Shown here one piece after another: positions 7,658 to 16,042 of a stretch of 64,000 nucleotides of DNA. This DNA comes from Niabella sp. (GTDB taxonomy: Bacteria > Bacteroidota > Bacteroidia > Chitinophagales > Chitinophagaceae). Position 1 is the first letter of the stretch. Each line of letters begins with the position of its first letter. The position numbers and the translations under genes are program-made. The notes under the pieces were generated by a model. It worked only from the letters and a program-made list of their open reading frames with translations. It ran no database searches and was not told where the DNA came from. Where the stretch lies: the NCBI GenBank assembly GCA_017744715.1, contig JAGIAT010000009.1:62001-126000 (forward strand). Direction: 5' to 3'.

Positions 7658-8788
7658 TTACAAATTTCCCCGCGCCTCCTGCTCCCGTTCGAGTGCTTCA
7701 AACAGGGCTTTGAAATTTCCTTTACCAAAACTTTTCGCCCCCTTGCGCTGAATGATCTCAAAGAACAACGTAGGCCGGTCCTCTACCGGTTTGGAAAAGA
7801 TCTGCAATAAATACCCTTCTTCATCACGATCGATCAGGATGCCCAGTTCTTTTAATGGGATCAGGTCTTCATCGATGGCACCCACACGATCCAGCACCGT
7901 ATCATAATATGAGGCAGGGATCTTCAGAAATTCCACCCCACGCCTTTGCAGCGCGCTTACCGTTTCAATGATATTGTTGGTAGCCAGTGCCACATGCTGC
8001 ACACCCTCGCCATTGTAAAAATCCAGGTACTCTTCCACCTGTGATTTTTTCTTTCCCTCGGCAGGTTCATTAATAGGAAACTTTACATACCCGTTCCCAT
8101 TGCTCATTACCTTGCTCATGAGGGCAGAATACTCGGTGGATATATCCGTATCATCGAAAGACAGGATATTCCTGAAACCCATTACCTCCTCATAAAAACG
8201 CACCCATTTATTCATCTGGTTCCATCCCACATTGCCTACGCAATGATCTACATAAAGCAACCCGGTTTCCCGTGGATTGTATGCCGGTGTCCACGGCTGA
8301 TAACCGGGTAAAAAAGCGCCGTTATAATTGTTACGCTCTATAAAAAGATGCACTGTATCCCCATAGGTATGAATACCGCTCATGACCACGGAACCCTGTT
8401 CGTCCTCCAGCGTAACCGGTTTCATATAACTTTTGCCCCCCCGTTTTGTGGTTTGTTCCCAGGCATCGGTGGCATCGTTTACCCGGAGCGCCAACATCCT
8501 TACGCCATCCCCGTGCCGGGCAATATGTGCTTCAATTTCCGCGCAGTTCCGGATGGGCGTGGTAAACACAAAAGTGAGTTTATGCTGGCGTACCACATAA
8601 CTGGCTTTTTCTTTAACGCCGGTTTCCGGCCCGGCATAGGCCAATGACTGAAAACCAAACGCTGTTTTATAAAAATGAGCCGCCTGTTTGGCATTGCCCA
8701 CATAAAATTCAATATAGTCGGTTCCCTGCAGGGGAAGAAAATCGGCTGTAGCAGGAATGGCCGCCGCCATCTTACTTGTATCAGACAT
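7658..8788 (-). CDS. hppD: 4-hydroxyphenylpyruvate dioxygenase
   Basis: A 376-residue protein from an ATG at 8788. Two vicinal-oxygen-chelate halves are visible. The Fe(II) ligands of the family are H182 (YVDHCVG), H265 (GVQHVAL) and E344 (LFFEIIQR). It turns 4-hydroxyphenylpyruvate into homogentisate in the cytoplasm. It is the first gene of the minus-strand set leading to the aminotransferase and fumarylacetoacetate hydrolase, and is divergent from homogentisate dioxygenase. The length and the C-terminal helix (FKALFEALEREQ) are normal for the family. Confidence 0.96.
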   Translation of the reverse strand: MSDTSKMAAAIPATADFLPLQGTDYIEFYVGNAKQAAHFYKTAFGFQSLAYAGPETGVKEKASYVVRQHKLTFVFTTPIRNCAEIEAHIARHGDGVRMLALRVNDATDAWEQTTKRGGKSYMKPVTLEDEQGSVVMSGIHTYGDTVHLFIERNNYNGAFLPGYQPWTPAYNPRETGLLYVDHCVGNVGWNQMNKWVRFYEEVMGFRNILSFDDTDISTEYSALMSKVMSNGNGYVKFPINEPAEGKKKSQVEEYLDFYNGEGVQHVALATNNIIETVSALQRRGVEFLKIPASYYDTVLDRVGAIDEDLIPLKELGILIDRDEEGYLLQIFSKPVEDRPTLFFEIIQRKGAKSFGKGNFKALFEALEREQEARGNL

Positions 8789-9176
8789 GATCAGTTTTTT
8801 TAACAGTAAACAGAAGGTAAAAAGAAGGGCACGGATTAGATACCACTTCGGTCTGTGGCCAGTGCTTCGATCAGCAGCACGTAGTTTACGCGCTTGTCAG
8901 AAAAGACTTTATATGGATAATCGGGTCTCAATTGCAAAATAATAACAAATGTACGTTATTTTATCAAAAGCAGTAATTTTGTATCAGAAATTATGCTATG
9001 CCTTACTACAGGAATTTTATTTACTGGAAAGATAAACGGCGCTGGAAGTATTACTTCCTGCTGGCAACACTAGCGATGGCGGCGGTTTAGATGTAAGCCT
9101 AATACTTCAGATTCCCGGTTGCGTAACCCGCATGCAGCCTGCGCTGCCATTTTCATCAACGATCAACAATTAAAAA
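8789..9176. other. Divergent intergenic region between hppD and hmgA
   Basis: 388 bp between the two key dioxygenase genes. It contains a possible minus-strand -7 box at 8946-8953 (TACATTTG, no clear -33 partner) and a TAATTTTG at 8973-8980 on the plus strand. It also holds a 30-codon plus-strand frame (listed separately). Any regulator site for the aromatic pathway would be expected here, but I see no clear palindrome. Confidence 0.45.
8998..9090 (+). pseudogene. Short membrane-segment frame, possible remnant of a sensor kinase N-terminus
   Basis: ATG at 8998 gives 30 residues: a basic, aromatic start (MPYYRNFIYWKDKRRW) and then the hydrophobic stretch YYFLLATLAMAAV before a stop. Bacteroidota sensor histidine kinases often begin with a '...WKYYxLL' start leading into a first membrane helix, so this could be the broken start of one. 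It could equally be a tiny real membrane peptide or chance. Confidence 0.25.
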
Positions 9177-10334
9177 ATGCCGCACTATCATACATTGGGA
9201 ACCATTCCCCACAAACGTCATACCCAGTTCCGCAAACCTGACGGCGGACTTTACAGTGAGCAGCTTTTTTCTACGGAAGGATTCAGCAATGACTATGCGC
9301 TCTTATACCATTGCCACCCGCCTACCCAAATTATCCGGACGGAACCGCAGCGGGATGTAAGTCCGCATATCGCAGAAGAAAAAATGCTGCAACACCGCAG
9401 CTTTGAAGGCTTTCAAATAAAACCGGCCGCCGATTACCTGGCCAGCCGCGTGCCCATACTGGTAAACAACGACTGCCACCTGGTACTGGCAGCGCCGCAG
9501 CAAAGTATGGAAGATTACTTTTATAAAAACACCGACGGCGACGAACTTATTTTTGTACATGAAGGATCGGGCACCGTAAACACCCAATACGGATCACTGC
9601 CTTTTGGCGCCGGAGATTATATAGTGCTGCCGCGGGGCACCATTTACCAGATCCGGTTTAACGATGCCCAGAACCGGCTTTTTATTGTAGAATCATTTAC
9701 CCCGCTCCGTTTTCCCAAACGCTATCTTAGTAAGAACGGGCAGCTGATGGAACATGCACCGTATTGCGAACGGGATATCCGGCCGCCGCAGCACCTGGAG
9801 ACCATTGATCAGAGAGGCGATTTTTTGATCAGGGCCAAGAAAAAAGGCATGCTGTACGGATTGCATTATGGCACACATCCCTTCGATGTCATTGGCTGGG
9901 ATGGCTGCTGCTATCCTTTTATTTTTTCGATACACGACTTTGAACCCATCACCGGGCGGGTACATCAGCCGCCGCCGGTACACCAGACGTTTGAGACCAA
10001 TGCCTTTGTGGTTTGCTCTTTTGTGCCGCGCCTGTTCGATTATCACCCGCAATCCATTCCCGCACCTTATAACCACAGCAATATCGATAGTGATGAAGTG
10101 ATTTATTATGTAGACGGTGATTTTATGAGCCGCAAACAGGTAACCCGGGGCATGATCACCCTGCACCCTGCGGGTATTCCGCATGGCCCACATCCTGGTG
10201 CTGTTGAAAAAAGCATCGGTGCAAAGGAAACAAAGGAGCTGGCAGTAATGGTAGACACGTTTCATCCACTGATGCTTACCAAAGAAGCCCTTAAAATTGA
10301 AAACCCGGACTATATCATGAGTTGGGCGGAGTAG
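9177..10334 (+). CDS. hmgA: Homogentisate 1,2-dioxygenase
   Basis: A 385-residue protein from an ATG at 9177 (MPHYHTLG). The cupin-fold dioxygenase ends with the expected iron-site residues: PYNHSNIDSDEVIYYV (His and Glu ligands) and IPHGPH (His). It opens the homogentisate ring to maleylacetoacetate. Divergent from hppD across 388 bp, so the two may share regulation. The next pathway enzyme, maleylacetoacetate isomerase, is not present in this window. Confidence 0.94.
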   Translation: MPHYHTLGTIPHKRHTQFRKPDGGLYSEQLFSTEGFSNDYALLYHCHPPTQIIRTEPQRDVSPHIAEEKMLQHRSFEGFQIKPAADYLASRVPILVNNDCHLVLAAPQQSMEDYFYKNTDGDELIFVHEGSGTVNTQYGSLPFGAGDYIVLPRGTIYQIRFNDAQNRLFIVESFTPLRFPKRYLSKNGQLMEHAPYCERDIRPPQHLETIDQRGDFLIRAKKKGMLYGLHYGTHPFDVIGWDGCCYPFIFSIHDFEPITGRVHQPPPVHQTFETNAFVVCSFVPRLFDYHPQSIPAPYNHSNIDSDEVIYYVDGDFMSRKQVTRGMITLHPAGIPHGPHPGAVEKSIGAKETKELAVMVDTFHPLMLTKEALKIENPDYIMSWAE

Positions 10335-10480
10335 CCGTTTTAGAGAGAATGGTGAATGCTCAATAGTGCATCGTGAAAAACCGGGGTTTAAACAAAGAAG
10401 AAAACCAATTGTCCATATCATAAATAGATACACGGTTCCTCCCGGCTAACTATTGACCATTGACCATTCACTACCGCCCG
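10335..10480. repeat. Convergent intergenic region with imperfect inverted repeat
   Basis: Between the convergent hmgA and DinB genes, GGTGAATGCTCAATAGTG near 10351 faces CTATTGACCATTGACCAT near 10449-10466 in opposite sense. The arms are imperfect. It could serve as a bidirectional terminator; the repeat type recurs elsewhere in the window. Confidence 0.4.
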
Positions 10481-10981
10481 CTAAAAGCCACCACTATCTG
10501 CGGAAGGTCCGTATATGGAAGGAACGGCAATATCATTCAGCCGCATATATACAGTAAGCTGTCCCCGGTGATGCACCAGGTGATTGATGGTCGATTCCAG
10601 ACTTTCCTTTTTTGAGGATTGAAAAACGATCTGCCCGTTGCTTTTCAGGTAGAAGGGCGCTTCCAGATCCCCGTCTTTCACCGCTGCCAACGCTGCTTTT
10701 GCGGCTGCAATATTTTGATCAAAATGAGCTACCAGTTCTTCCGTGTTAGCCGGACTGATATGCTTAAAGGTAGCAAAGTCGATCTCATTATCCCGGACCA
10801 TCGTAGCAATCCATAAGGGAATTTCTGCAACCAGCACCGATAAATAACCGAGGGGCATCGATTTTTCATGCGGCCGCCATTCGGATAAAGCAGTGGGTAT
10901 GCGTTCAAGACAGCTGCGGGTGGCGCGTGTTTCCATTTCCAGTTCCCGGGTAAATGCTTTTGCAAAAGTTGAATCGTTCAT
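10481..10981 (-). CDS. DinB/YfiT-family protein
   Basis: A start at 10981 (MNDSTFAKAF) is chosen because the longer frame overlaps the upstream gene; this gives 166 residues, typical for DinB four-helix bundles. The C-terminal NHLVHHRGQLTVYMRL holds the conserved metal-binding histidines. Members bind a metal and some act as thiol- (mycothiol or bacillithiol) dependent transferases. It starts 33 bp after the aromatic amino acid hydroxylase gene and is probably co-transcribed. Since a bacillithiol-type reductase gene (YpdA) is also in the window, a thiol-transferase role is possible, including in the missing maleylacetoacetate isomerase step, but that is only a hypothesis. Confidence 0.85.
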   Translation of the reverse strand: MNDSTFAKAFTRELEMETRATRSCLERIPTALSEWRPHEKSMPLGYLSVLVAEIPLWIATMVRDNEIDFATFKHISPANTEELVAHFDQNIAAAKAALAAVKDGDLEAPFYLKSNGQIVFQSSKKESLESTINHLVHHRGQLTVYMRLNDIAVPSIYGPSADSGGF

Positions 10982-11013
10982 TACAAGTGGTATTTTATGA
11001 TTAAAAAATAGGA

Positions 11014-12783
11014 TCAGGGTTGCCCATCTGCCCCCGGCAGGATGGCAATATTTGCTAAGGTATGCCATCCGTCGTCAATCAGTTTTTTTAGTTCCGGCTT
11101 CCGGTGCTGCAGGCGGGTAAGTGTTTGCACAATCTGCTCCTGCAACAGCGGCGCTTCATCGCGGTCCTTCAGTATTTCAAGGATCTCCAGCAGGCAAAGC
11201 CAGTCATCCGGATACTGCACCTCCAGTATCCCGGCAATTTTCCCCAGCGGCCCGGTATCCGCCCGCTTTTCCCGGATCTCGCGCACCTGCCGGTATAATG
11301 CGTGCAATACCTGTGTTGCCTCACTGTACACGGAACGTGGTAATTCCCTGGGAACGATGGTTAGCTGTTCATACGCTTCTTTATCGGCTGCACCGGAAAA
11401 AACAGCCGCGATCTCCGCTCCAACGGCCATATCATAGATCCCCCATTCGGGCTGGAATAACTGGCGGGCCGTAACACTATCAATGACCGTACATCCCGAA
11501 AAGCGGATGAGGATGATCTTGTTGTTTCTTGTACCTATTTGTTCCACTGTTCCATGTACCTGTATGCCGTTCCGGAATAGCAGGGCTGCCGGCCGGCCGG
11601 TTTCAATGCCTGCGTTCTTTAAATCGTCCGTGGTAAAATCTTCCAGTGGCAGATCGTAGTCGCGTAATTTTCCCACAGGCGATCCAAATCCCTGCGGGTA
11701 GGTTTGTTTTCCATGCCCTTCCAGCTCCCGGTCTTCAAAGGCCAGTACCGCGGGCCCTGTAGTTGCGATATACGTACCCGCCCCGATACCCGTTTCCACA
11801 AAAATGCCGGACACCTGTAGCCCCGAGCTATAAACTACGGTGCATAATAAACCACATTCGATGGCCTTCTCCAGGCCATATACGCCGCCCCGCCGGTAAG
11901 AAAGCGTATCCGCAAACGCGTCCAGCACCTCAACCAGGTTCTGAAAGTCGGGGGTCACAAACAGCTGCGGCTGCGGCTTGGTGATATCATAAGGATAATG
12001 TACGGCATCAATGGTATACGGCAGCTTCTTTACACCAGGCCCCATACAGGTAACACTTTCGCCAATAGACGAAAGCAGGCCGGCGCCATAGATCTTATAA
12101 TTTTCCAGGCTGCCGATAAGGCCATATTCTACCGTCCACCAGTGCAGGCGGGCCAGCAGCGCCATCTCGGAAGGTGCTCCCATATGCTGCTGTATATCCG
12201 TGAGCGCCTCCTCCGCTTTGCGGATCTCCGTTTCCGGCGTACCGGCCAGTTCTTTCAGTATGGCCAGCTGGCGGATGGCCTCAAACAATTCCTGGTCTTT
12301 TTTAGAACGCATGGCCTTTGTACCCACGGCCCCGGTAAACTGCAGGTACCGGGCATACTCCGGCTCCCCGATGATGGGAGCATGTCCTGCAGATTCATGA
12401 ATGATATCCGGGGCCGGGGTATATTCTATATGTTGTATCTGGCGGATATCCGCTGCGATGATCAGCACCCGGCAGGCCTGGAACTCCATAAACGCCTGTG
12501 ATGGAATAAATCCGTTTACGGTAACCGCTCCCCAACCGATCTGCTTCAGGTGATCGTTCATGGTTTGCAGATCAGGGATCCGTTCAATGGTAAGCCCTGC
12601 CTTTTTTAAACCCGGTATATAGGGATAATAGGCAACATCCTTCAGGTAGCTGTAGTTCTGCCGCATTACATACCGCCATACCGCATGATCTACAGCCGTA
12701 TAATGTTCGTAATGCTGCGGCACAATATATTGCTTCAGGTGGCGGGGCAGCCGGTCGATGAGCGGATTGTTATAATTGTTCAT
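11014..12783 (-). CDS. Aromatic amino acid hydroxylase (phenylalanine 4-monooxygenase-like) with long C-terminal extension
   Basis: Start set at 12783 (MNNYNNPLID), giving 589 residues; a -7-like TATTTTTG ends 4 nt upstream. The catalytic domain (about 1-260) has the iron triad in PDIIHESAGH (H129, H134) and WWTVEYGL (E219). It should hydroxylate phenylalanine to tyrosine with tetrahydropterin and oxygen, feeding the tyrosine genes beside it. Bacterial phenylalanine hydroxylases are usually about 260-300 residues; here roughly 300 extra residues follow, starting near LFVTPDFQNLVEVL, with a beta-rich part and a helical end. The extension seems a Bacteroidota trait of unknown role. Substrate is most likely Phe, but Tyr or Trp cannot be excluded. 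Confidence 0.9.
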   Translation of the reverse strand: MNNYNNPLIDRLPRHLKQYIVPQHYEHYTAVDHAVWRYVMRQNYSYLKDVAYYPYIPGLKKAGLTIERIPDLQTMNDHLKQIGWGAVTVNGFIPSQAFMEFQACRVLIIAADIRQIQHIEYTPAPDIIHESAGHAPIIGEPEYARYLQFTGAVGTKAMRSKKDQELFEAIRQLAILKELAGTPETEIRKAEEALTDIQQHMGAPSEMALLARLHWWTVEYGLIGSLENYKIYGAGLLSSIGESVTCMGPGVKKLPYTIDAVHYPYDITKPQPQLFVTPDFQNLVEVLDAFADTLSYRRGGVYGLEKAIECGLLCTVVYSSGLQVSGIFVETGIGAGTYIATTGPAVLAFEDRELEGHGKQTYPQGFGSPVGKLRDYDLPLEDFTTDDLKNAGIETGRPAALLFRNGIQVHGTVEQIGTRNNKIILIRFSGCTVIDSVTARQLFQPEWGIYDMAVGAEIAAVFSGAADKEAYEQLTIVPRELPRSVYSEATQVLHALYRQVREIREKRADTGPLGKIAGILEVQYPDDWLCLLEILEILKDRDEAPLLQEQIVQTLTRLQHRKPELKKLIDDGWHTLANIAILPGADGQP

Positions 12784-12787
12784 CCGG

Positions 12788-12795
12788 CAAAAATA
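12788..12795 (-). promoter_or_regulatory. -7 box (TATTTTTG) directly before the hydroxylase start
   Basis: Matches the Bacteroidota TAnnTTTG -7 consensus. It ends 4 nt before the ATG at 12783. No good -33 TTG is seen 19-21 bp upstream. If used, transcription would start at or beside the start codon. Confidence 0.4.
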
Positions 12796-12839
12796 CAATT
12801 TTAAACAAACGATCGTAAGCCTGTTTAATTGTCAGTTTT

Positions 12840-12998
12840 CAGCCTGGATCATCAGGCATCGAACGAATCCAACTTTGAACCTGGAACCTGAAACAGCATT
12901 GAGCGTTTAGCACTTAGCAGTCATCCTTTACCTATCAGTTTTCCGCTTGATTCACCAGGCATCGAACGAATCCAACGTTAAACATTGAACCTGGAACC
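12840..12998. repeat. Degenerate 'GAACCTGGAACCT' repeats with a 21-bp direct repeat
   Basis: A 21-bp exact direct repeat (begins CAGGCATCGAACGAATCC) occurs at 12853-12873 and 12956-12976. Each copy is followed by runs of 'ttgaacctggaacct'. A near copy is at 50845-50870. The block starts right after the stop of the EVE gene. Confidence 0.75.
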
Positions 12999-13415
12999 TT
13001 AAACCACCTCCTCCCCCGCCATCTTCAATACCAGTTCCCATTCTTCCGGCTTTACGGTTTGTACCGAAAGGCGACCCAGTCGCACAAGGTCCATATCTTT
13101 TAGCTGGGGCACTTCTTTGATCTCGGATAAGGGTACCGGTTTCTTTAATTTTTTATAAGGAGCCACCTCCACCGCAACCCAACGCTCATCGCTTGTAGTG
13201 GGGTCTTGGAAGGCTTCCTTTACAATTTTTGCAATCGCCACAATTTCCACGCCTTCATTACTGTGATAAAAAAAAGCCAGGTCGCCTTTCTTCATCGCAC
13301 GCAGGTTCAGCCGGGCCGCATAATTGCGTACACCATCCCATACGGTCTTTTTGTCTTTCACCAATTGATCGTAGCTGTATTTGAAAGGTTCTGATTTTAT
13401 AAGCCAATAAGCCAT
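12999..13415 (-). CDS. EVE domain protein
   Basis: A 138-residue protein from an ATG at 13415, the standard length of stand-alone EVE proteins (thymocyte nuclear protein 1 type). The fold markers are MAYWLIKSEP at the start, VWDGVRNYAARLNLRAMKKGD, and FFYHSN. EVE domains belong to the PUA-like group and bind modified bases; a nucleic acid-binding role in the cytoplasm is likely. Its stop is followed at once by the degenerate repeat block. Confidence 0.92.
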   Translation of the reverse strand: MAYWLIKSEPFKYSYDQLVKDKKTVWDGVRNYAARLNLRAMKKGDLAFFYHSNEGVEIVAIAKIVKEAFQDPTTSDERWVAVEVAPYKKLKKPVPLSEIKEVPQLKDMDLVRLGRLSVQTVKPEEWELVLKMAGEEVV

Positions 13416-13506
13416 AAGAAATATAAAATTTAAAATATTGAATTTAGAATGATGCGTGGTTCCTGTTTGTAATCAGTATTTTTATAAAATATAAAAATAA
13501 AAAACA

Positions 13507-14634
13507 ATCAGGAATCCGCAACATCAAATAAGCATCTGGGAACAGGAGGCCTTTTATGCTCCGCAGGATATCGTCATTATCGGTGCCGGTTTTACCGGCC
13601 TGTGGACAGCCATTTACCTGCGGCAAAAATTTCCGTCGAAACAGATCTCCGTGGTAGAACGGGATATAACATCTGCCGGAGCTTCTGCACGCAATGCGGG
13701 CTTTGCCTGTTTTGGAAGTCCCACAGAAATTTTATCCGATGTTGCAGCGATGGGAAAAGAAAAAGCGCTGCAGTTGTTAAACATGCGCTTTGAAGGACTG
13801 CGGGCCATCCAAAAGATCTTTGCAAACGGACTGATTGATTTTTCAGTTTGTAAGGGATACGAATTACTGGATGATCCCCGAAGTATTGAACGCCTTCCGA
13901 TATTGAATGAATGGCTTTATGAGGTTACCGGTGCGCCCGCAACCTTTTGCCAGCAGGACGAACTGATTCCTGTGTTTGGATTTGCCAACACGGCGCACCT
14001 TATTGAAAACCGTTTTGAGGGATGCCTGCACCCGGGCAAACTTTTAAATGCCTTACATCAGCTTGCCGTAAAGATGAGCATTCGCTTTCTATTTGCAACC
14101 GAAGTTCGAACGGTGGAGGAACATCCGCAGGGAATTAAACTGTATATGACCAAGGGGCCGGGTCTTTTAGCGGAACGGGTCGTTTATTGTACCAATGCTT
14201 TTAGCAGCCGGCTTCTGCCCAAGATGGACCTGGTGCCGGCCCGAGGCCAGGTGTTGCTTACCGAACCGGTTCCCGGTTTAAAATTCAACGGTACTTTCCA
14301 TTACCAGGAGGGATATTACTATTTCCGGAACCTGGATAACCGTATTTTACTGGGCGGAGCGCGTAATACTTCCTTTCAAACGGAATATACGTTGGAGCCG
14401 TTTACCACCCTGCCCATACAGGAGGCGCTGGAAGCTTTTTTGTCGACGATAATTTTACCCGGACAGCGGCCACAGATCACACACCGGTGGGCCGGTATCA
14501 TGGCGATGGGCAAAGAAAAAACACCCATTCTGGAGCAGCTTACCGACCGTTCTTTTTGTGCCATCCGGATGAGTGGTATGGGGGTGGCCCTGGCTCCTGC
14601 TGCAGGAAAAAAAATTGCGGAGCTGATGACCTAG
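13507..14634 (+). CDS. FAD-dependent oxidoreductase (DAO family) with no canonical start codon
   Basis: The frame opens after a stop at 13498-13500 and runs to TAG at 14632. The FAD-binding Rossmann motif IVIIGAGFTGLWTA is encoded at about 13573-13614, and IWEQEAFYAPQD before it matches the N-terminus of this Bacteroidota family. There is no in-frame ATG, GTG or TTG between 13501 and 13651; the first GTG (13651) lies downstream of the dinucleotide motif and would destroy FAD binding. The likely start is a near-cognate ATC at 13507 (ATC AGG AAT CCG), or ATA at 13528. Otherwise the gene has no other defect: a DAO domain to SGMGVALAPAAGKKIAEL. About 375 residues. Substrate unknown. Either a rare start codon, an inactivating point mutation or a sequence error. 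Confidence 0.8.
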   Translation: MRNPQHQISIWEQEAFYAPQDIVIIGAGFTGLWTAIYLRQKFPSKQISVVERDITSAGASARNAGFACFGSPTEILSDVAAMGKEKALQLLNMRFEGLRAIQKIFANGLIDFSVCKGYELLDDPRSIERLPILNEWLYEVTGAPATFCQQDELIPVFGFANTAHLIENRFEGCLHPGKLLNALHQLAVKMSIRFLFATEVRTVEEHPQGIKLYMTKGPGLLAERVVYCTNAFSSRLLPKMDLVPARGQVLLTEPVPGLKFNGTFHYQEGYYYFRNLDNRILLGGARNTSFQTEYTLEPFTTLPIQEALEAFLSTIILPGQRPQITHRWAGIMAMGKEKTPILEQLTDRSFCAIRMSGMGVALAPAAGKKIAELMT

Positions 14635-14703
14635 TATTATCAACGCCTATGGCGTACCAGTATTTACGAACAAAAAAAATAATCCTTTAACGTTCACTCA
14701 AAA

Positions 14704-15594
14704 ATGAAATTTGGACAAGTAAGCAATCCCGGAGCTGTTGATTTCACCCTGCCAAAGGATCACCCCGAAGCCGCAAGCGTGCTCGGCGCCACAAAAAAGC
14801 AATCCGCTTTTGAAGTATATATCGGCTGTGCCAAATGGAACCGTACCGATCTGAAAGGTTTTTATCCGCGTGGTGTTAAAGATGAACTGAAGTATTATGC
14901 CACACAGTTCAATGCCATAGAGCTGAATGCCACTTTTTATAAAATGCCCGACTGGAAGCAGGTGGAAACCTGGAAGAACAAAACCCCTGAGGGTTTCAAA
15001 TTCTTTCCCAAGCTAACCAATACGATCAGTCATTACAAGCGACTGATTGATGTAGAGCAGGAAGTTGAAGTATTTTGCGATGCCGTCAGCAATTTTGAAG
15101 ACCGGATGGGTATGGCATTTCTTCAATTACATGATAATTTTAAACCCGAGCATTTCGACCGGCTGCAAACGGTGCTGGAACAATTTCCAAAAGGTATTCC
15201 CCTGGGCGTGGAAGTACGTAACGGGGAATGGTTTTCTGACAACCGGATCCACGACCGTTATTGCCAGCTGCTGGAAAAACGGAAGATGACTCATATTATC
15301 GTAGATACCGCCGGCCGCCGGGATATGCTGCACATGCGGCTTACAGCACCTGCAGCCTTTGTACGGTATGTGGGTGCCAATCATCCTACGGATGTGGGGC
15401 GCCTGGATGAATGGATTGAACGGATCAAAAAATGGAGGCAGGAAGGGTTGCAAAAATTATATTTTTTTGTACACCAGAATGTAGAACTGGAGTCGCCGTT
15501 GCTTGCGGCACATTTTATCCGGGGCATGAATCAATCCTTTGGGCTTTCATTAAAAATACCGGACAAGGCCGGCGAGCAAGGTGCGTTGTTTTAA
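14704..15594 (+). CDS. DUF72 domain protein
   Basis: A 296-residue protein from an ATG at 14704. Hallmarks of the DUF72 TIM-barrel family are YIGCAKWNRTDLKGFYP near residue 39, FNAIELNATFYKMPDWKQVETWKNKTP, and FFVHQNVELESPLLA near the end. The biochemical function of the family is unknown. It lies 69 bp after the FAD oxidoreductase on the same strand. Confidence 0.92.
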   Translation: MKFGQVSNPGAVDFTLPKDHPEAASVLGATKKQSAFEVYIGCAKWNRTDLKGFYPRGVKDELKYYATQFNAIELNATFYKMPDWKQVETWKNKTPEGFKFFPKLTNTISHYKRLIDVEQEVEVFCDAVSNFEDRMGMAFLQLHDNFKPEHFDRLQTVLEQFPKGIPLGVEVRNGEWFSDNRIHDRYCQLLEKRKMTHIIVDTAGRRDMLHMRLTAPAAFVRYVGANHPTDVGRLDEWIERIKKWRQEGLQKLYFFVHQNVELESPLLAAHFIRGMNQSFGLSLKIPDKAGEQGALF

Positions 15595-15658
15595 AGGGAG
15601 TGTAAATGTAACTGCAATGAACGTAACGACTTCGCAAAGCGATCGATAGAAGGATTTA

Positions 15659-15688
15659 TTGTATCCTTCTTTTAAAAAGCTACCTTTG
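15659..15688 (+). promoter_or_regulatory. Promoter for the DciA-like gene (TTG-N19-TACCTTTG)
   Basis: TTG at 15659-15661 and TACCTTTG at 15681-15688 are spaced by 19 bp, the usual Bacteroidota -33/-7 spacing. The gene starts 16 bp further on. Confidence 0.65.
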
Positions 15689-15704
15689 CAAAAACAGATG
15701 AACC

Positions 15705-15986
15705 GTGGCACAGTACTCTTTAGGCGAGGCATTGAATGAATTTTTGAATAAAAGCCGGATCAAAGGTGATATACAGGCCCTGCGTATTGACGGGGTTTGG
15801 GAAGAAATCATGGGTAAAACAGTAGCCCGGTATACAGACAAACTGCAGATCATCGGCGATAAGCTCATTATTTCCACAACCGTTGCTCCCCTCAAAAACG
15901 AACTGGTCTACCAACGCGAAAAGATCATTCAACGCGTAAATGAAGCCCTTGGCCAAAAGGTCATTAAAGAGATCATTGTTAAGTAA
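15705..15986 (+). CDS. DUF721 (DciA-like) protein
   Basis: A 93-residue protein read from a GTG at 15705; no in-frame ATG is available and the N-terminus AQYSLGEALNEFL fits the family. The sequence (VWEEIMGKTVARYT, then LIISTTVAPLKNEL and QREKIIQRVNEALG) is the DUF721 domain, related to DciA, the replicative-helicase operator/loader. A role in DnaB loading is possible for short members but unproven. A good promoter lies upstream. Confidence 0.85.
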   Translation: MAQYSLGEALNEFLNKSRIKGDIQALRIDGVWEEIMGKTVARYTDKLQIIGDKLIISTTVAPLKNELVYQREKIIQRVNEALGQKVIKEIIVK

Positions 15987-16042
15987 GGCTTCCAAATTCC
16001 AAGCCCAAAATTCAAGTCTGGAATCTCGAATCTGAAATCCCC
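15987..16042. repeat. Degenerate AT-rich repeat between convergent genes
   Basis: Short variations on 'ccaaattccaagcccaaaattcaagtctgg' follow the stop of the DciA-like gene directly. Same style as the repeat blocks at 12840 and 50806. Confidence 0.4.

Noticed and set aside
9693..10433. A long minus-strand frame opposite homogentisate dioxygenase
   Set aside because: Fully overlaps a gene with conserved iron-site residues; the minus frame looks like a random translation.
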